From: Kordia sp. SMS9
Lineage (GTDB): Bacteria > Bacteroidota > Bacteroidia > Flavobacteriales > Flavobacteriaceae
Reading direction: 5' to 3'
Assembly: GCF_003352465.1 (NCBI RefSeq)
Contig: NZ_CP031153.1
Span: 4,922,001-4,986,000, forward strand
Length of the DNA stretch: 64,000 nt
Positions 8,021-17,541 of the stretch are shown here, in pieces; position 1 is the stretch's first letter, and each line of letters starts with the position of its first letter. The position numbers were made by a program, and so were the translations under genes. The notes under the pieces are model-generated. The model worked only from the letters and a program-made list of their open reading frames with translations. It searched no databases and was not told where the DNA came from.

Positions 8021-9643
8021 TTAGTTGTGATTGATAATGTTTGTGATTCCTTTTAATGGAATAACTGCCCAAAGCGGTCGCGAATTGAGTTCATACCCAA
8101 GTTCGTAAATCGCTTTTTCAAGCAATGAATATTTTAGTAAAAAGATGCGTTCTTGACTGTATCCAATGTTCAAATTGGCATCTTGAATGGTACTGATGTA
8201 TGTTTTTAAGAATACACCAATAAAATATGTGTATAACAATTCGCCTGCGTCAAAAAGATCTTCTTGCGCACCTTTGTATTTGTCTTTATGATTGAAAATG
8301 GTTGCGTAAATCGCGTAGTGAAAACTTCTAAATAAACCTGCCACATCTTTCAACGGTGGTTGTTTTACTTTTCGATCGCGAATGGTGCTTTCAGGTTCAC
8401 CTTCAAAATCGAGAATGTAAAAATCGTCGTCTTTCACTAAAATTTGTCCCAAATGATAATCGCCATGTACTCTGATGCGTTCCCCTTTCAACTTTGTCCA
8501 ATCGAAATTGACCAATCGTTTACGGATGTCGTTTTTGTTGTCTAAAAATTCTTGCGCTAAGGTTAACGACAATCCTTCTAGTTTGTGCAAATTGTTTTCC
8601 ACCGTGTTCAATCGGTTTTGAAATTGATAGAGCAATCTGTTTTTTAGCCAAACCGTATAATCACCGTTAAAATGTGTCGGTGTAAAAGCCGTTTCTTCAA
8701 ATTCGCTTCCTAAAGCAATGTGCATTCCCGCAGTACGTTCCGCTAGTTTTTGAATTTTTAAGAATAAATTCAATCCTACCCAATCAATGATTTGCGGCGG
8801 CACATCGTTAATGCTTAACCGATCAAATAATTCCGTTTCGGGCAGGCCTTTTATATTGATGTTTTTCGTTTCTATATTTAGAAATACTTTGTGAAGTTCT
8901 TTCAACATATAATCCCATGCATCGCCTTCATTGGGCACCATTTCTTGCATGAGTCCGATCGTAATATTTTCCTTATCGGAATCAACAATACTCAAACTTC
9001 CCAAATAGGCTGGCGTATTTTTGTATTGTTTTTTTTCAGATAAAAATCGACTCATTTCGTAGTCTGGATTTTTATTCGCATAAATTCTTCGGAAGAATTT
9101 CAACACATAACTTTCATTGTATACTATAGACGTATTGCTTTGCTCCAAGCCCATGAAGCGTGACGATTTGTATGCATCGTTGAACAACAGACTTTTGTGA
9201 TATTGCACACGTGTTTGATCGTTGGGAACTGCCGTGAGAATGCGTTCAAATACTAGTTTTCGAAATGCTTCCAAGTTGATCGCATCAATGATAAAACCTT
9301 CTTGATTTTTAATGCTGATTGGCAGAATACGTTCTTCTTTGGCAAAACTTTCATCTGACACAAACGCAATCGGTAAGAAATAATGTTGATAGAAGGCTTC
9401 TACAAAATTGACTTCTAAGATTAATCCATAATAAACTTCGCCATGTTGTTGAATGCGGAAATATTCCGACAGTTCAATGTATTTTAGTTTGCTTGCTTTT
9501 CCTCCATACCAACGCTGTTTGATGATATAATCTTCCAACACTTCCGAAAGAAATGCATTGACAAAATCTTGGTTTTCGAGCAATTCTTCCCAAGCATCGT
9601 TAAAATTATAGTGCGTGTTGGTTTTGGTGGTTTTTTTAGCCAT
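8021..9643 (-). CDS. maltokinase-like phosphotransferase (stand-alone)
   Basis: A 540-residue protein of the maltokinase/aminoglycoside-phosphotransferase fold. Maltokinases use ATP to make maltose-1-phosphate, the donor of GlgE. The N-terminal RWYGGKAS at about residues 45-52 is typical of the family. The catalytic loop HGDYHLGQ starts at His393 with the base Asp395, and DFEGEP (about residues 412-417) is the metal-binding segment. It is somewhat longer than common stand-alone enzymes but lacks the TreS amylase domain found in fused TreS-maltokinase proteins. It sits between glgE (14 bp) and glgB (3 bp). Confidence 0.87.
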   Translation of the reverse strand: MAKKTTKTNTHYNFNDAWEELLENQDFVNAFLSEVLEDYIIKQRWYGGKASKLKYIELSEYFRIQQHGEVYYGLILEVNFVEAFYQHYFLPIAFVSDESFAKEERILPISIKNQEGFIIDAINLEAFRKLVFERILTAVPNDQTRVQYHKSLLFNDAYKSSRFMGLEQSNTSIVYNESYVLKFFRRIYANKNPDYEMSRFLSEKKQYKNTPAYLGSLSIVDSDKENITIGLMQEMVPNEGDAWDYMLKELHKVFLNIETKNINIKGLPETELFDRLSINDVPPQIIDWVGLNLFLKIQKLAERTAGMHIALGSEFEETAFTPTHFNGDYTVWLKNRLLYQFQNRLNTVENNLHKLEGLSLTLAQEFLDNKNDIRKRLVNFDWTKLKGERIRVHGDYHLGQILVKDDDFYILDFEGEPESTIRDRKVKQPPLKDVAGLFRSFHYAIYATIFNHKDKYKGAQEDLFDAGELLYTYFIGVFLKTYISTIQDANLNIGYSQERIFLLKYSLLEKAIYELGYELNSRPLWAVIPLKGITNIINHN

Positions 9644-9657
9644 GGTTAATGGTTTTT

Positions 9658-11595
9658 CTACTTATTGATTTTAAAGATATGAAACGGCAACGTAGGATGC
9701 AATTCTACATAATTCCATTCGTCATACCAATTGTAGCTGTTTCCAGTGATTAAATCGTGTACTTCTACTTTGTGTCCGTGTTGAATGCCCAAATCGTGCA
9801 ACGGCAATTGTACATTTCCTTGTTGCGGATAGTATGGATCTAAGCTGATGATCACCAAAATTTCACTCGTTTTGTCTTGATTCCACTTGTAGAAAGCCAT
9901 GAGGTTGTCATTTTCTATATGGCAGAATTTGATGTTGTTCGTTTGTTGCAACGCTTCGTGTTCGTGACGAATGTGATTGATGCGAGAAATCAGCGTTGTC
10001 AATTTATTTTCTTTGAACCAATCGTAGTGACAGAGTTGAAACTTCTCCGACATGTAGTATTCTTCCTTTCCAGGAATGGCTTCGTCAATCATTTGCTCAA
10101 AAACAGGTCCGTATATCCCAATGTTAGAACTCAAGGTTGCTGCTAAGGCATAACGCTGAATGTACTTTGATTCGTTCGCACCTTGCAAATGATACGGATT
10201 GATGTCTGGCGTATTTGGCCAAAAATTCGGTCGCATGTATTCTTTTTGCTCCGTTTTGGTCAATTCTTCTACATATTCAATGAGTTCGTGTTTGCTGTTT
10301 CGCCAAGTGAAATACGTGTACGATTGTGTGTAGCCTTGTTTTGCCAATTGCTGCATCACTTTTGGTTTGGTAAACGCTTCCGCGAGAAAAAGTACGTCTG
10401 GGAATTCCTTTTTTACTTCGGCAATAATCCAATTCCAGAAGTAATATGGTTTCGTGTGCGGATTGTCTACACGAAATACGCGTACACCACAATCAATCCA
10501 AACTTTGAGAATGTCTAAACATTCGTTCCACAGGTTTTGAAAGTCTTCACTTTCCCAGTAAATCGGCAAAATGTCTTGGTATTTTTTTGGTGGATTTTCG
10601 GCATATTGCACCGTTCCATCTGGTCGCCATTTAAACCAATCTGGATGCGACGTTACCCACGGATGATCGGGCGCCGCTTGCAACGCATAATCCATTGCGA
10701 TTTCGATGTTGTGTTCTTTGGCTTTGGAAACTAAGGCTTTAAAATCGTCCATGGTTCCCAATTCTGGGTGAATATCTTTGTGTCCTCCGTATTGAGAACC
10801 GATTCCCCATGCAGAACCGACATCGCCTTTTTTAGCTTCCGTTGTATTGTTTTTTCCTTTACGGTTGACTTCTCCAATTGGATGAATTGGTGGAAAGTAC
10901 AACGTATCAAATCCCATATTGGCAACGCGCGGCAATAAGCGTTCGCAATCTTTGAACGTTCCGTGTTGTCCTTCCGTTTCCGAAGCAGAACGCGGAAAGA
11001 ATTCGTACCAAGTACTGAATTGTGCTTTTTTACGATCGACATAAATTTGCAATTCGTGCGATTCGTTCGCTAGATGCTTCGCTGGATATTTTAAAAAGAT
11101 GTCGTGTAAGCGTGAACTTTTGGCTTCCATGATTGCGCTGTCATATTGAGAAGCATCTTGAAAGGCTTCTATGCATTCGCCTAAATAGTCTTTTTCGGCT
11201 TTCGTTGCTTTTTTGCGTAGTGGTTTTAGCAATTCGGCACCTTCTAGTAATTCCGAAATTATGTGTTGATTGTCGTCAATTTTACGTTCAGCACCATGTT
11301 GCCAATTCAATCCATAATCTACCCAACCTTGCACTTTATACGTGTAGAAACCTTGTTTTTCTACGACAAAAGACGCTTGCCATTCGTCGTTTCCTAGCTC
11401 GTGCATGCGTGCTTCTTTCCATGTTTTTGCTTTTTCATGTTTGTACAATACAGAAGCTGCAATGACATCATGTCCGTCTACTAAGACATGTGCTTGTACA
11501 GTAACGATTTCATTGACAATTCGTTTGATAAAAAATTCGCCACCATTCAATTGCGGTGAAATATGATCGATAACGACACGTTTTTGGTTTTGCAT
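9658..11595 (-). CDS. glgE: alpha-1,4-glucan:maltose-1-phosphate maltosyltransferase GlgE
   Basis: A 645-residue GH13_3 enzyme that extends alpha-1,4-glucan with maltosyl units from maltose-1-phosphate. An N-terminal beta domain (about residues 20-110) and helical insert precede the barrel. The family-specific DHPWV, HPDWFKWRPDGTVQYAENPP and FRVDNPHTKP are all present. The nucleophile is Asp377 and the acid/base Glu406 in LAEAF. First gene of a glgE-maltokinase-glgB operon. The 186-bp divergent promoter region is shared with the lipoprotein gene at 11.8 kb. Confidence 0.95.
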   Translation of the reverse strand: MQNQKRVVIDHISPQLNGGEFFIKRIVNEIVTVQAHVLVDGHDVIAASVLYKHEKAKTWKEARMHELGNDEWQASFVVEKQGFYTYKVQGWVDYGLNWQHGAERKIDDNQHIISELLEGAELLKPLRKKATKAEKDYLGECIEAFQDASQYDSAIMEAKSSRLHDIFLKYPAKHLANESHELQIYVDRKKAQFSTWYEFFPRSASETEGQHGTFKDCERLLPRVANMGFDTLYFPPIHPIGEVNRKGKNNTTEAKKGDVGSAWGIGSQYGGHKDIHPELGTMDDFKALVSKAKEHNIEIAMDYALQAAPDHPWVTSHPDWFKWRPDGTVQYAENPPKKYQDILPIYWESEDFQNLWNECLDILKVWIDCGVRVFRVDNPHTKPYYFWNWIIAEVKKEFPDVLFLAEAFTKPKVMQQLAKQGYTQSYTYFTWRNSKHELIEYVEELTKTEQKEYMRPNFWPNTPDINPYHLQGANESKYIQRYALAATLSSNIGIYGPVFEQMIDEAIPGKEEYYMSEKFQLCHYDWFKENKLTTLISRINHIRHEHEALQQTNNIKFCHIENDNLMAFYKWNQDKTSEILVIISLDPYYPQQGNVQLPLHDLGIQHGHKVEVHDLITGNSYNWYDEWNYVELHPTLPFHIFKINK

Positions 11596-11764
11596 TTTTC
11601 GGAATAATTAGCGTTTTAAAGTTCGAAATTACTAAAATTAGCGGCAATTTTCATAGTGTTTTCATGATTATCTTATTGATTTTAAAACTACAACGATTGC
11701 GTGTTGATTATTAAATCGTTAAATAGTATAAAATTGGTTTTTCGAGCTAAAATTCGCGGATTTT

Positions 11765-11780
11765 TTTGAGTTTACTCAAA
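11765..11780. promoter_or_regulatory. 16-bp inverted repeat in the divergent glgE promoter region
   Basis: TTTGAGT at 11765-11771 and ACTCAAA at 11774-11780 form a perfect inverted repeat two bases apart. If the downstream gene starts at 11821, this lies in its promoter or leader. It could be an operator; no binding protein is known from the window. Confidence 0.28.
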
Positions 11781-11820
11781 TATGCTACCTTTAAAGAAAA
11801 ATAGACAACGATCGCCACGA

Positions 11821-12756
11821 ATGAAAGTAAAAAGTATCATCCTGTTAATGAACGCTATTTTTTTGATTTTGAGCGCTTGCTCAGAAAAAAAGAAACAAGA
11901 AAAAGTCAATACGCACAAAAAAGCTTCTTATGAGCAAATTGTAACTCCCACATATGAGTTAGAAAAACCTCAAGGAACTGCCAGCGCCGTATTGGTTTTG
12001 TTTGGTGGATATCCAGAAGTCGCTTCAGATATAAAAAGAGAATTCAACATCTTAAAAGCTGCGCAACAACATAACATCGCTGTATTGTATAGCAATTATA
12101 ATAGAAAGCTTTGGTTTGAAAACAACGAATTGGAGACACTCGCACAGCAATTGAATCAAATATTTACCACACATCATTTAGCAACCGATAATGTGTTTTT
12201 TGGCGGATTTTCCAGTGGCGGCAATGTAGCTTTATTATTGGGAAATCATCTTACAGCTTCACAAAACAAGCTGAAACCCAAAGGTATTTTTATAGTAGAT
12301 TCTCCCATAGATTTAGCGGTTTTGTATCAAAGTGCTGAAAAGAATGTGAACCGCAATTTTTCAGACGTTTCCGTACAAGAAGGTCGCTTTCTGCTTCAAC
12401 TGTTAGGCGATCGCTTTGGCAATCCCGCGGAAGCGATGGAAACCTATGAAAAGTACGCCGTATTTACTTCTGAAACGAATCATACCGATAATCTTTCCAG
12501 TTTAAAAAATACCAAACTTAGATTCTATACAGAACCTGATACACTTTGGTGGCAAAAAGAACGCATGGCAAGTTATGAACAAATGAATGCGTATTATATA
12601 CAACAGCTCGCCCAAAAATTAACCGCAGAAAACTTTACGCATGTTGAGTATATTCCCACCGAAAATAAAGGATATAGAGCCAATGGAGAGCGACATCCAC
12701 ACAGTTGGTCTATTGTGGATGTAGCGGAACTCATTAAGTTTATGCTAATCGAATAA
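11821..12756 (+). CDS. lipoprotein with alpha/beta-hydrolase features
   Basis: A 311-residue protein from the ATG at 11821. An in-frame ATG at 11782 adds 13 basic residues but overlaps the end of a palindrome; the later start gives a normal lipoprotein signal with lipobox LSAC (Cys20). The mature part has FGGFSSGGN, a GxSxG-like nucleophile motif, preceded by a Rossmann-like strand (AVLVLFGGYPE). Near the C-terminus, GERHPHSW offers a histidine. This suggests a periplasm-facing esterase or peptidase-like hydrolase, but the substrate is unknown. The next gene starts 6 bp later, so the two are probably cotranscribed. Confidence 0.7.
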   Translation: MKVKSIILLMNAIFLILSACSEKKKQEKVNTHKKASYEQIVTPTYELEKPQGTASAVLVLFGGYPEVASDIKREFNILKAAQQHNIAVLYSNYNRKLWFENNELETLAQQLNQIFTTHHLATDNVFFGGFSSGGNVALLLGNHLTASQNKLKPKGIFIVDSPIDLAVLYQSAEKNVNRNFSDVSVQEGRFLLQLLGDRFGNPAEAMETYEKYAVFTSETNHTDNLSSLKNTKLRFYTEPDTLWWQKERMASYEQMNAYYIQQLAQKLTAENFTHVEYIPTENKGYRANGERHPHSWSIVDVAELIKFMLIE

Positions 12757-12762
12757 TATCGT

Positions 12763-13659
12763 ATGAAATTATCACATAAAAAATATCTAAAAGCACGTGA
12801 TTTTATATTGACAAACGCACGTATGATTGAACGCCGCTTGTTTGATTTTTATTTTGAAAATGGTACTTTAGAAGGTGTTTTTTACGCAGTTTATGCCTAC
12901 AGAAATACCGATGGAGGCTTTGGTCACGGCATGGAACCCGATACGGCATCGCCAGAAAGTCAACCACTTTTCAGCATCATGGCGCTGGAAACTTTGGATG
13001 AAGTTGGGTATTTGACTAAAGAAATCATCTTAAAAGATTTTATGCCGTATTTTGAAAGTATCACTACTGAAAAAGGCGGCATTCCTTGGATGTTTCAACC
13101 AAAAAGTGAGTATCCATGCGAAGGACATTTTAAAACCGTTAAAGAATGGGCGGCATTGAGTACCACAGCACCTTTGTTGGGAATCTTGGAAAAATATAAA
13201 ATTTCAATTCCTTGGATGCAAGATGCAGAGGAATTTGTTTGGAATGAGATAGCACGCATCCAAGAAAAACATGTATTTTGTCACCTGTGCATTCCGAGAA
13301 GGTTGCAATTTTTACAATACACGCAACAAAAAAACAAAGCAGAAAAAGCACTGAACGATCTGAAGCATTGGATTTTAGCAGATGGCATCCTTTGTAAAGA
13401 CACCACGGATGCAGGTTGGGGATTGTATGGAAAACCACACAGTTTGATGTACGCACCTACGCCTGATAGTTTGTTGGCTTCTATATTTAGTAAGGAAACA
13501 ATTGAGGCTGATCTTACAGCACTGATCCACAAACAAAAAGAAGATGGACGATGGGACACGTGGTACGGCATTAGCGAAGGTACAAAATTGGAATGGGCAG
13601 GCATGCAAACCTTATGGACCTTGAACGTTTTGAAAGCGTACAATCGTATTGAACTGTAA
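12763..13659 (+). CDS. alpha/alpha-toroid protein (prenyltransferase/squalene-oxidase-like repeats)
   Basis: A 298-residue soluble protein without signal peptide. Motifs such as YRNTDGGFGHGMEPDTASP (about residues 46-64), GGIPWMF and DGRWDTWYG near the C-terminus are QW-like turn sequences of alpha/alpha-barrel repeats. Those repeats occur in terpene cyclases, prenyltransferases and many uncharacterised proteins. No clear catalytic DxDD or zinc set is seen, so an enzymatic role is not assigned. It follows the lipoprotein gene by 6 bp. Confidence 0.65.
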   Translation: MKLSHKKYLKARDFILTNARMIERRLFDFYFENGTLEGVFYAVYAYRNTDGGFGHGMEPDTASPESQPLFSIMALETLDEVGYLTKEIILKDFMPYFESITTEKGGIPWMFQPKSEYPCEGHFKTVKEWAALSTTAPLLGILEKYKISIPWMQDAEEFVWNEIARIQEKHVFCHLCIPRRLQFLQYTQQKNKAEKALNDLKHWILADGILCKDTTDAGWGLYGKPHSLMYAPTPDSLLASIFSKETIEADLTALIHKQKEDGRWDTWYGISEGTKLEWAGMQTLWTLNVLKAYNRIEL

Positions 13660-14026
13660 ACTAATATAGTGCTCGTACTGAGCTTACCGAAGTACCCAAA
13701 AAAAACAAATTGAATATCTATAATTATTATTTTACATGTATAGAGAATAACGAGAAGTTAAAAAATTCGTTCTTATACCAATTTGAGTAACAAAAAAGAA
13801 CGTGAAGATCCTTTTAAAGACTCTTTATGTTCAAAAGAGCATTCGAAAGGAATTTTTAATAATTTTTGGGAGATGGTCTCATTCGTAAAATAAATTAGCA
13901 CATCATAGTGTTCAATACTACAAAACCACAATTTCCTTTCATCAATTCGCTACACTCCTATCTTAGATTTTCTATTCAGTTTACATTTACTAACTTAGTT
14001 GTCTAAAAAAATATCATCACAACCGT
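13660..14026. other. 367-bp intergenic region, no gene seen
   Basis: AT-rich. It starts with GTACTGAGCTTACCGAAGTAC (13674-13694), a member of the dispersed palindrome family also seen at 60.98 kb. No promoter could be fixed. Confidence 0.4.
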
Positions 14027-14596
14027 ATGGGTACTATGAAAAGTAAGACGAGCGATTTATTGATACAGATTATTTCCGTGACGATCGGGGTTTTTCTTGG
14101 CTTTGCGATTTCAAATTGGTCAGAAAGTCGAAAAGAATCCCAAAAATACAATGCGCTTATTCAAAATATCGCTTCCGAAATTCAATCGAATCAACAAAAA
14201 ATAAACAACGTACTTGAGTATCATAAAATGGTTCGTGATAGCACGCGTTATTACCTCAATCAGAAAGAAAACCTACAAGGAAAATCTACTTTTTTTAAAG
14301 GTATTAATACCTTATCGTTTTCAAATAGTGCATATCAAACAGGCATTCAAACAGGATTGTTCAATACGATGGAATTAGAGAAGATTCAAGCAATTAATGA
14401 TATTTATACCAAACAGCGATCTTACGAAGATTTTTCAAATATTATGCTGTCTGGATTGATTTCGATGGATTTTGACGAAAGCGATGCATCGGCGCGAAAA
14501 ATAGCGATGTTTCTAACTATTTCTATGTCGGACATCGTGATTAAAGAACAACAGTTACTAAACAGTATCCAAAAAGCTTTATCTTTAATTAAATAA
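14027..14596 (+). CDS. small membrane protein with coiled coil (DUF6090-like)
   Basis: A 189-residue protein. One transmembrane helix at about residues 11-29 (LIQIISVTIGVFLGFAISNW) is followed by SESRKES and a long helical, coiled-coil-like region. The layout, a helix then NWxExRKE, resembles the DUF6090 family common in Bacteroidota, of unknown role. A second in-frame Met at codon 4 could be the start. It stands alone, 100 bp before the MscS gene. Confidence 0.6.
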   Translation: MGTMKSKTSDLLIQIISVTIGVFLGFAISNWSESRKESQKYNALIQNIASEIQSNQQKINNVLEYHKMVRDSTRYYLNQKENLQGKSTFFKGINTLSFSNSAYQTGIQTGLFNTMELEKIQAINDIYTKQRSYEDFSNIMLSGLISMDFDESDASARKIAMFLTISMSDIVIKEQQLLNSIQKALSLIK

Positions 14597-14696
14597 TAAA
14601 TGGTTCGTTTTTGAATCGATAAGCATACACTACTAATAGCAATTTACACATAAAATGATGTTTATAAACTCGTTCATTTGCAAAAAAATATAAAAC

Positions 14697-15581
14697 ATGG
14701 AAGAACAGTTACAATCCTCTTGGTCAAAACTTTTAGATAAACTTTCGGGCTGGGTAGATTCGGTCGTGTTAAATCTCCCAAATTTATTGATCGCCTTGCT
14801 GATCTTTATTTTTGCTTCTTGGATTTCGAGAAATTTACAGAGTTTAACCAATAGATATCTGAGAAAGCTTATCAAACAACCGTCTATCCGTGGATTGGTA
14901 TCGAATGTTTTTTCGATTGTGATTATTGTTTTGGGACTTATTTTAGCACTTTCTGTATTAAATCTGGACGGAACGTTGAAATCTTTACTCGCAGGTGCAG
15001 GAGTTGCCGGTTTGGCAGTCAGTTTGGCACTACAAGGAACACTGTCTAATACCTTTTCGGGACTTTTCATTGCGATTAAGGATGAAATGAATATTGGCGA
15101 TTGGGTAGAAACGAATGGATTTTCGGGGAAAGTTGTGGAAATAGATTTGCGAAACACCAAAATTAAGGAAGCCGATAATAACATTGTAGTCGTTCCAAAC
15201 CGAATGATTATGGAGAATCCGTTTAAAAATTATGGTTTAACGAAGCGCATCCGCACCACCATTACCTGTGGTGTTGGCTACGAATCCGATTTGCGAAAGG
15301 TAAAAAAAGTATCCATAGAAGCCATTGAAAAGCTATATCCGCCCAATCGTGGTGAAAATATAGAGTTTTATTATACCGATTTTGGCAACAGTTCTATAGA
15401 TTTCCTCCTGCGTTTTTGGGTAGATGCGCAAGAAAACTTGACTGCTTTGGAAGTGAAAAGTGAAGCGGTCATGACGATCAAAGAAACTTTTGACAAACAT
15501 GGTATTAACATTCCGTTTCCGATTCGTACGGTTATTCAGCAAAATACGAATCAAGGTTCAAAAGAGGATTCCGAACAGTAG
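14697..15581 (+). CDS. small-conductance mechanosensitive channel, MscS family
   Basis: A 294-residue inner-membrane channel that releases solutes upon osmotic downshift. Three helices are visible at about residues 25-44, 68-90 and 95-127. The third carries the glycine/alanine-rich pore motif AGAGVAGLAVSLALQGTLSN. The MscS beta domain (MNIGDWVETNGFSGKVVEI) and the C-terminal alpha/beta domain follow. The length matches minimal MscS. Monocistronic. Confidence 0.93.
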   Translation: MEEQLQSSWSKLLDKLSGWVDSVVLNLPNLLIALLIFIFASWISRNLQSLTNRYLRKLIKQPSIRGLVSNVFSIVIIVLGLILALSVLNLDGTLKSLLAGAGVAGLAVSLALQGTLSNTFSGLFIAIKDEMNIGDWVETNGFSGKVVEIDLRNTKIKEADNNIVVVPNRMIMENPFKNYGLTKRIRTTITCGVGYESDLRKVKKVSIEAIEKLYPPNRGENIEFYYTDFGNSSIDFLLRFWVDAQENLTALEVKSEAVMTIKETFDKHGINIPFPIRTVIQQNTNQGSKEDSEQ

Positions 15582-15722
15582 GGATCAGTAATGCAGGAAC
15601 GTTTTGAAAGCTTACCATTGAATTGGAATGCGAATTGGTTTTTTACACGAAAAAAATACCTGTCCAGTTTTCGGTTGCAGGCAAAATTTCATCGTCGTTA
15701 TTTTACTTCAAAATATTAAAAG

Positions 15723-16478
15723 ATGAATTTTAAAGATTTACACCATCAAGAACAACCTGTATTAATTGGAAATGTTTGGGATGTTCCCAGTACTAAAATC
15801 GCTGAAAAACTCAACTTTCAAGCCATTGGCACTTCGAGTGCTGCCATTGCCAAGCTTTTGGGTTATAACGATGGTGAAGAAATGAAATTTTCCGAAATGG
15901 AGTATATGGTACAGCAAATTTCGCTTCACACAAAGATACCCTTGTCTGTCGATTTGGAAGCGGGCTACAGCCGAAATGCTTCAGAAATCGTCCATCATAT
16001 TAAAAGACTTGCAGCACTCGGCGTTGTTGGAATCAATATAGAAGATAGTATTGTGAATGATAAGCGAGTGTTACTCGATGCGGAGCAATTTGCTAACACA
16101 ATTTCTGAAATAAAGAAACAGCTTCAAGAAGAACAGATTGCTATTTTTGTCAATGTTCGAACAGATACTTTTATCCTACAAACAGCAAACATGCTTACAG
16201 AAACCAAAAGAAGGATTCAGTTGTATGAACATGCAGGTGCAGACGGAATTTTTGTTCCTTGCATTGAGAATGCACAAGACATTAAAGAAATTGTAACTTG
16301 CACACGGCTTCCGCTGAATGTGATGTGCATGCCCAAGCTTCCTAATTTTGATAACTTGGCTGCACTTGGCGTGAAACGAATTAGTATGGGGAATTTTCTG
16401 TTTGACAACATGTATCAACAACTGGAGAACACTACTGAAACCATTTTGAAACAACACTCTTTTACATCCATTTTTTAA
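15723..16478 (+). CDS. isocitrate lyase/PEP mutase superfamily enzyme
   Basis: A 251-residue TIM-barrel protein of the PEP-mutase/isocitrate-lyase superfamily. GNVWDVPSTKIAE (about residues 16-28), VDLEAGYS with metal-binding Asp77 and Glu79, and NIEDS near residues 105-109 are the superfamily marks. The KKCGH catalytic motif of true isocitrate and methylisocitrate lyases is absent, so it belongs to the shorter branch that includes oxaloacetate decarboxylase-like and unassigned enzymes. Its stop is directly followed by the ada start (16480), implying one transcript. Confidence 0.82.
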   Translation: MNFKDLHHQEQPVLIGNVWDVPSTKIAEKLNFQAIGTSSAAIAKLLGYNDGEEMKFSEMEYMVQQISLHTKIPLSVDLEAGYSRNASEIVHHIKRLAALGVVGINIEDSIVNDKRVLLDAEQFANTISEIKKQLQEEQIAIFVNVRTDTFILQTANMLTETKRRIQLYEHAGADGIFVPCIENAQDIKEIVTCTRLPLNVMCMPKLPNFDNLAALGVKRISMGNFLFDNMYQQLENTTETILKQHSFTSIF

Positions 16479-16479
16479 G

Positions 16480-17541
16480 ATGCGCATTACCGATCATAAA
16501 AAAATAGACACGTATTACAACGCTTTACTGGAGCGGAATTCGAATTTTGTGGGCATCTTTTTTGTGGGTGTAAAAACGACTTCTATTTTTTGCATTGCTA
16601 CTTGCAGAGCGCGAAAACCTAAGAAAGAAAATGTAACGTTTTACACGACTTTTAAGGAAGCCTTAGACAATGGCTTTCGACCGTGCAAAGTGTGTAAACC
16701 TACCGAAAATACGAATGAAGCACCCGAACCTGTTGAAAAAGCAATGGCTTTGATAAAACAACATCCAAAAGCGAAAATAACAGATTTTCAATTGCGCCAA
16801 CAAAACATCCGTCCCGAAGTCGTACGAAGATGGTTTAAAAAACATTATGGAATGACGTTTCAGGCGTATCAAAGAATGTATCGAATCAATACTGCTTTTC
16901 AAGAATTGAAACAAGGAAAAAAGACCACACATACTGCTTTTGACATGGGTTATGAATCGCTCAGTGGTTTTGGCTATACGTTTAAAAAACTCGTTGGACA
17001 ATCGCCTCAAAAGAGCAAAGACCAAAACATCATTTTGATCAATCGGCTCACAACACCATTAGGACCGATGTTTATTTGTGCTACTGATAACGGCATTTGT
17101 TTGTTGGAGTTTGTGGATCGGCGTATGTTAGAAACCGAATTTCAAGATTTGCAACGACGCCTGAACGCCACCATCATTTTTGGAGAAAATACACATATAC
17201 AACAAGGCAAAGAAGAAGTGAAAGCCTATTTTGAAGGTACGAGAAAAACATTTGACGTCGCCTTGGAAACACCTGGAACTGATTTTCAACGTCATGTGTG
17301 GAAGGCGCTACAACAAATTGATTATGGCACTACAACCACTTATCAACAGCAAGCCAAAAACATCGGGAATCCGAAAGCTGTTAGGGCTGTTGCTGCTGCC
17401 AATGGTTACAATCGGATTGCCATTATCATTCCTTGTCACCGCGTCATTGGAAAAGACGGAAAAATGACAGGCTATGGCGGTGGTATTGAACGAAAAATGT
17501 GGTTGATACGGCAAGAACAAACATATTTGGATGTTACGTGA
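16480..17541 (+). CDS. ada: Ada: DNA-alkylation repair methyltransferase and regulator
   Basis: A 353-residue full-length Ada. The N-terminal zinc domain has Cys38, Cys42, Cys69 and Cys72, the ligand set and numbering known from E. coli Ada, where Cys38 accepts methyl from phosphotriesters. An AraC-type helix-turn-helix covers about residues 85-175. The O6-methylguanine methyltransferase domain follows, with the acceptor Cys319 in IIPCHRVIG. It would repair methylated DNA and activate its own regulon. It starts 1 bp after the upstream stop codon. Confidence 0.94.
   Translation: MRITDHKKIDTYYNALLERNSNFVGIFFVGVKTTSIFCIATCRARKPKKENVTFYTTFKEALDNGFRPCKVCKPTENTNEAPEPVEKAMALIKQHPKAKITDFQLRQQNIRPEVVRRWFKKHYGMTFQAYQRMYRINTAFQELKQGKKTTHTAFDMGYESLSGFGYTFKKLVGQSPQKSKDQNIILINRLTTPLGPMFICATDNGICLLEFVDRRMLETEFQDLQRRLNATIIFGENTHIQQGKEEVKAYFEGTRKTFDVALETPGTDFQRHVWKALQQIDYGTTTTYQQQAKNIGNPKAVRAVAAANGYNRIAIIIPCHRVIGKDGKMTGYGGGIERKMWLIRQEQTYLDVT

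Noticed and set aside
15591..15719. 42-codon ORF between mscS and the PEP-mutase-family gene
   Set aside because: Basic, unlike any family I know and without clear start context; could be chance.
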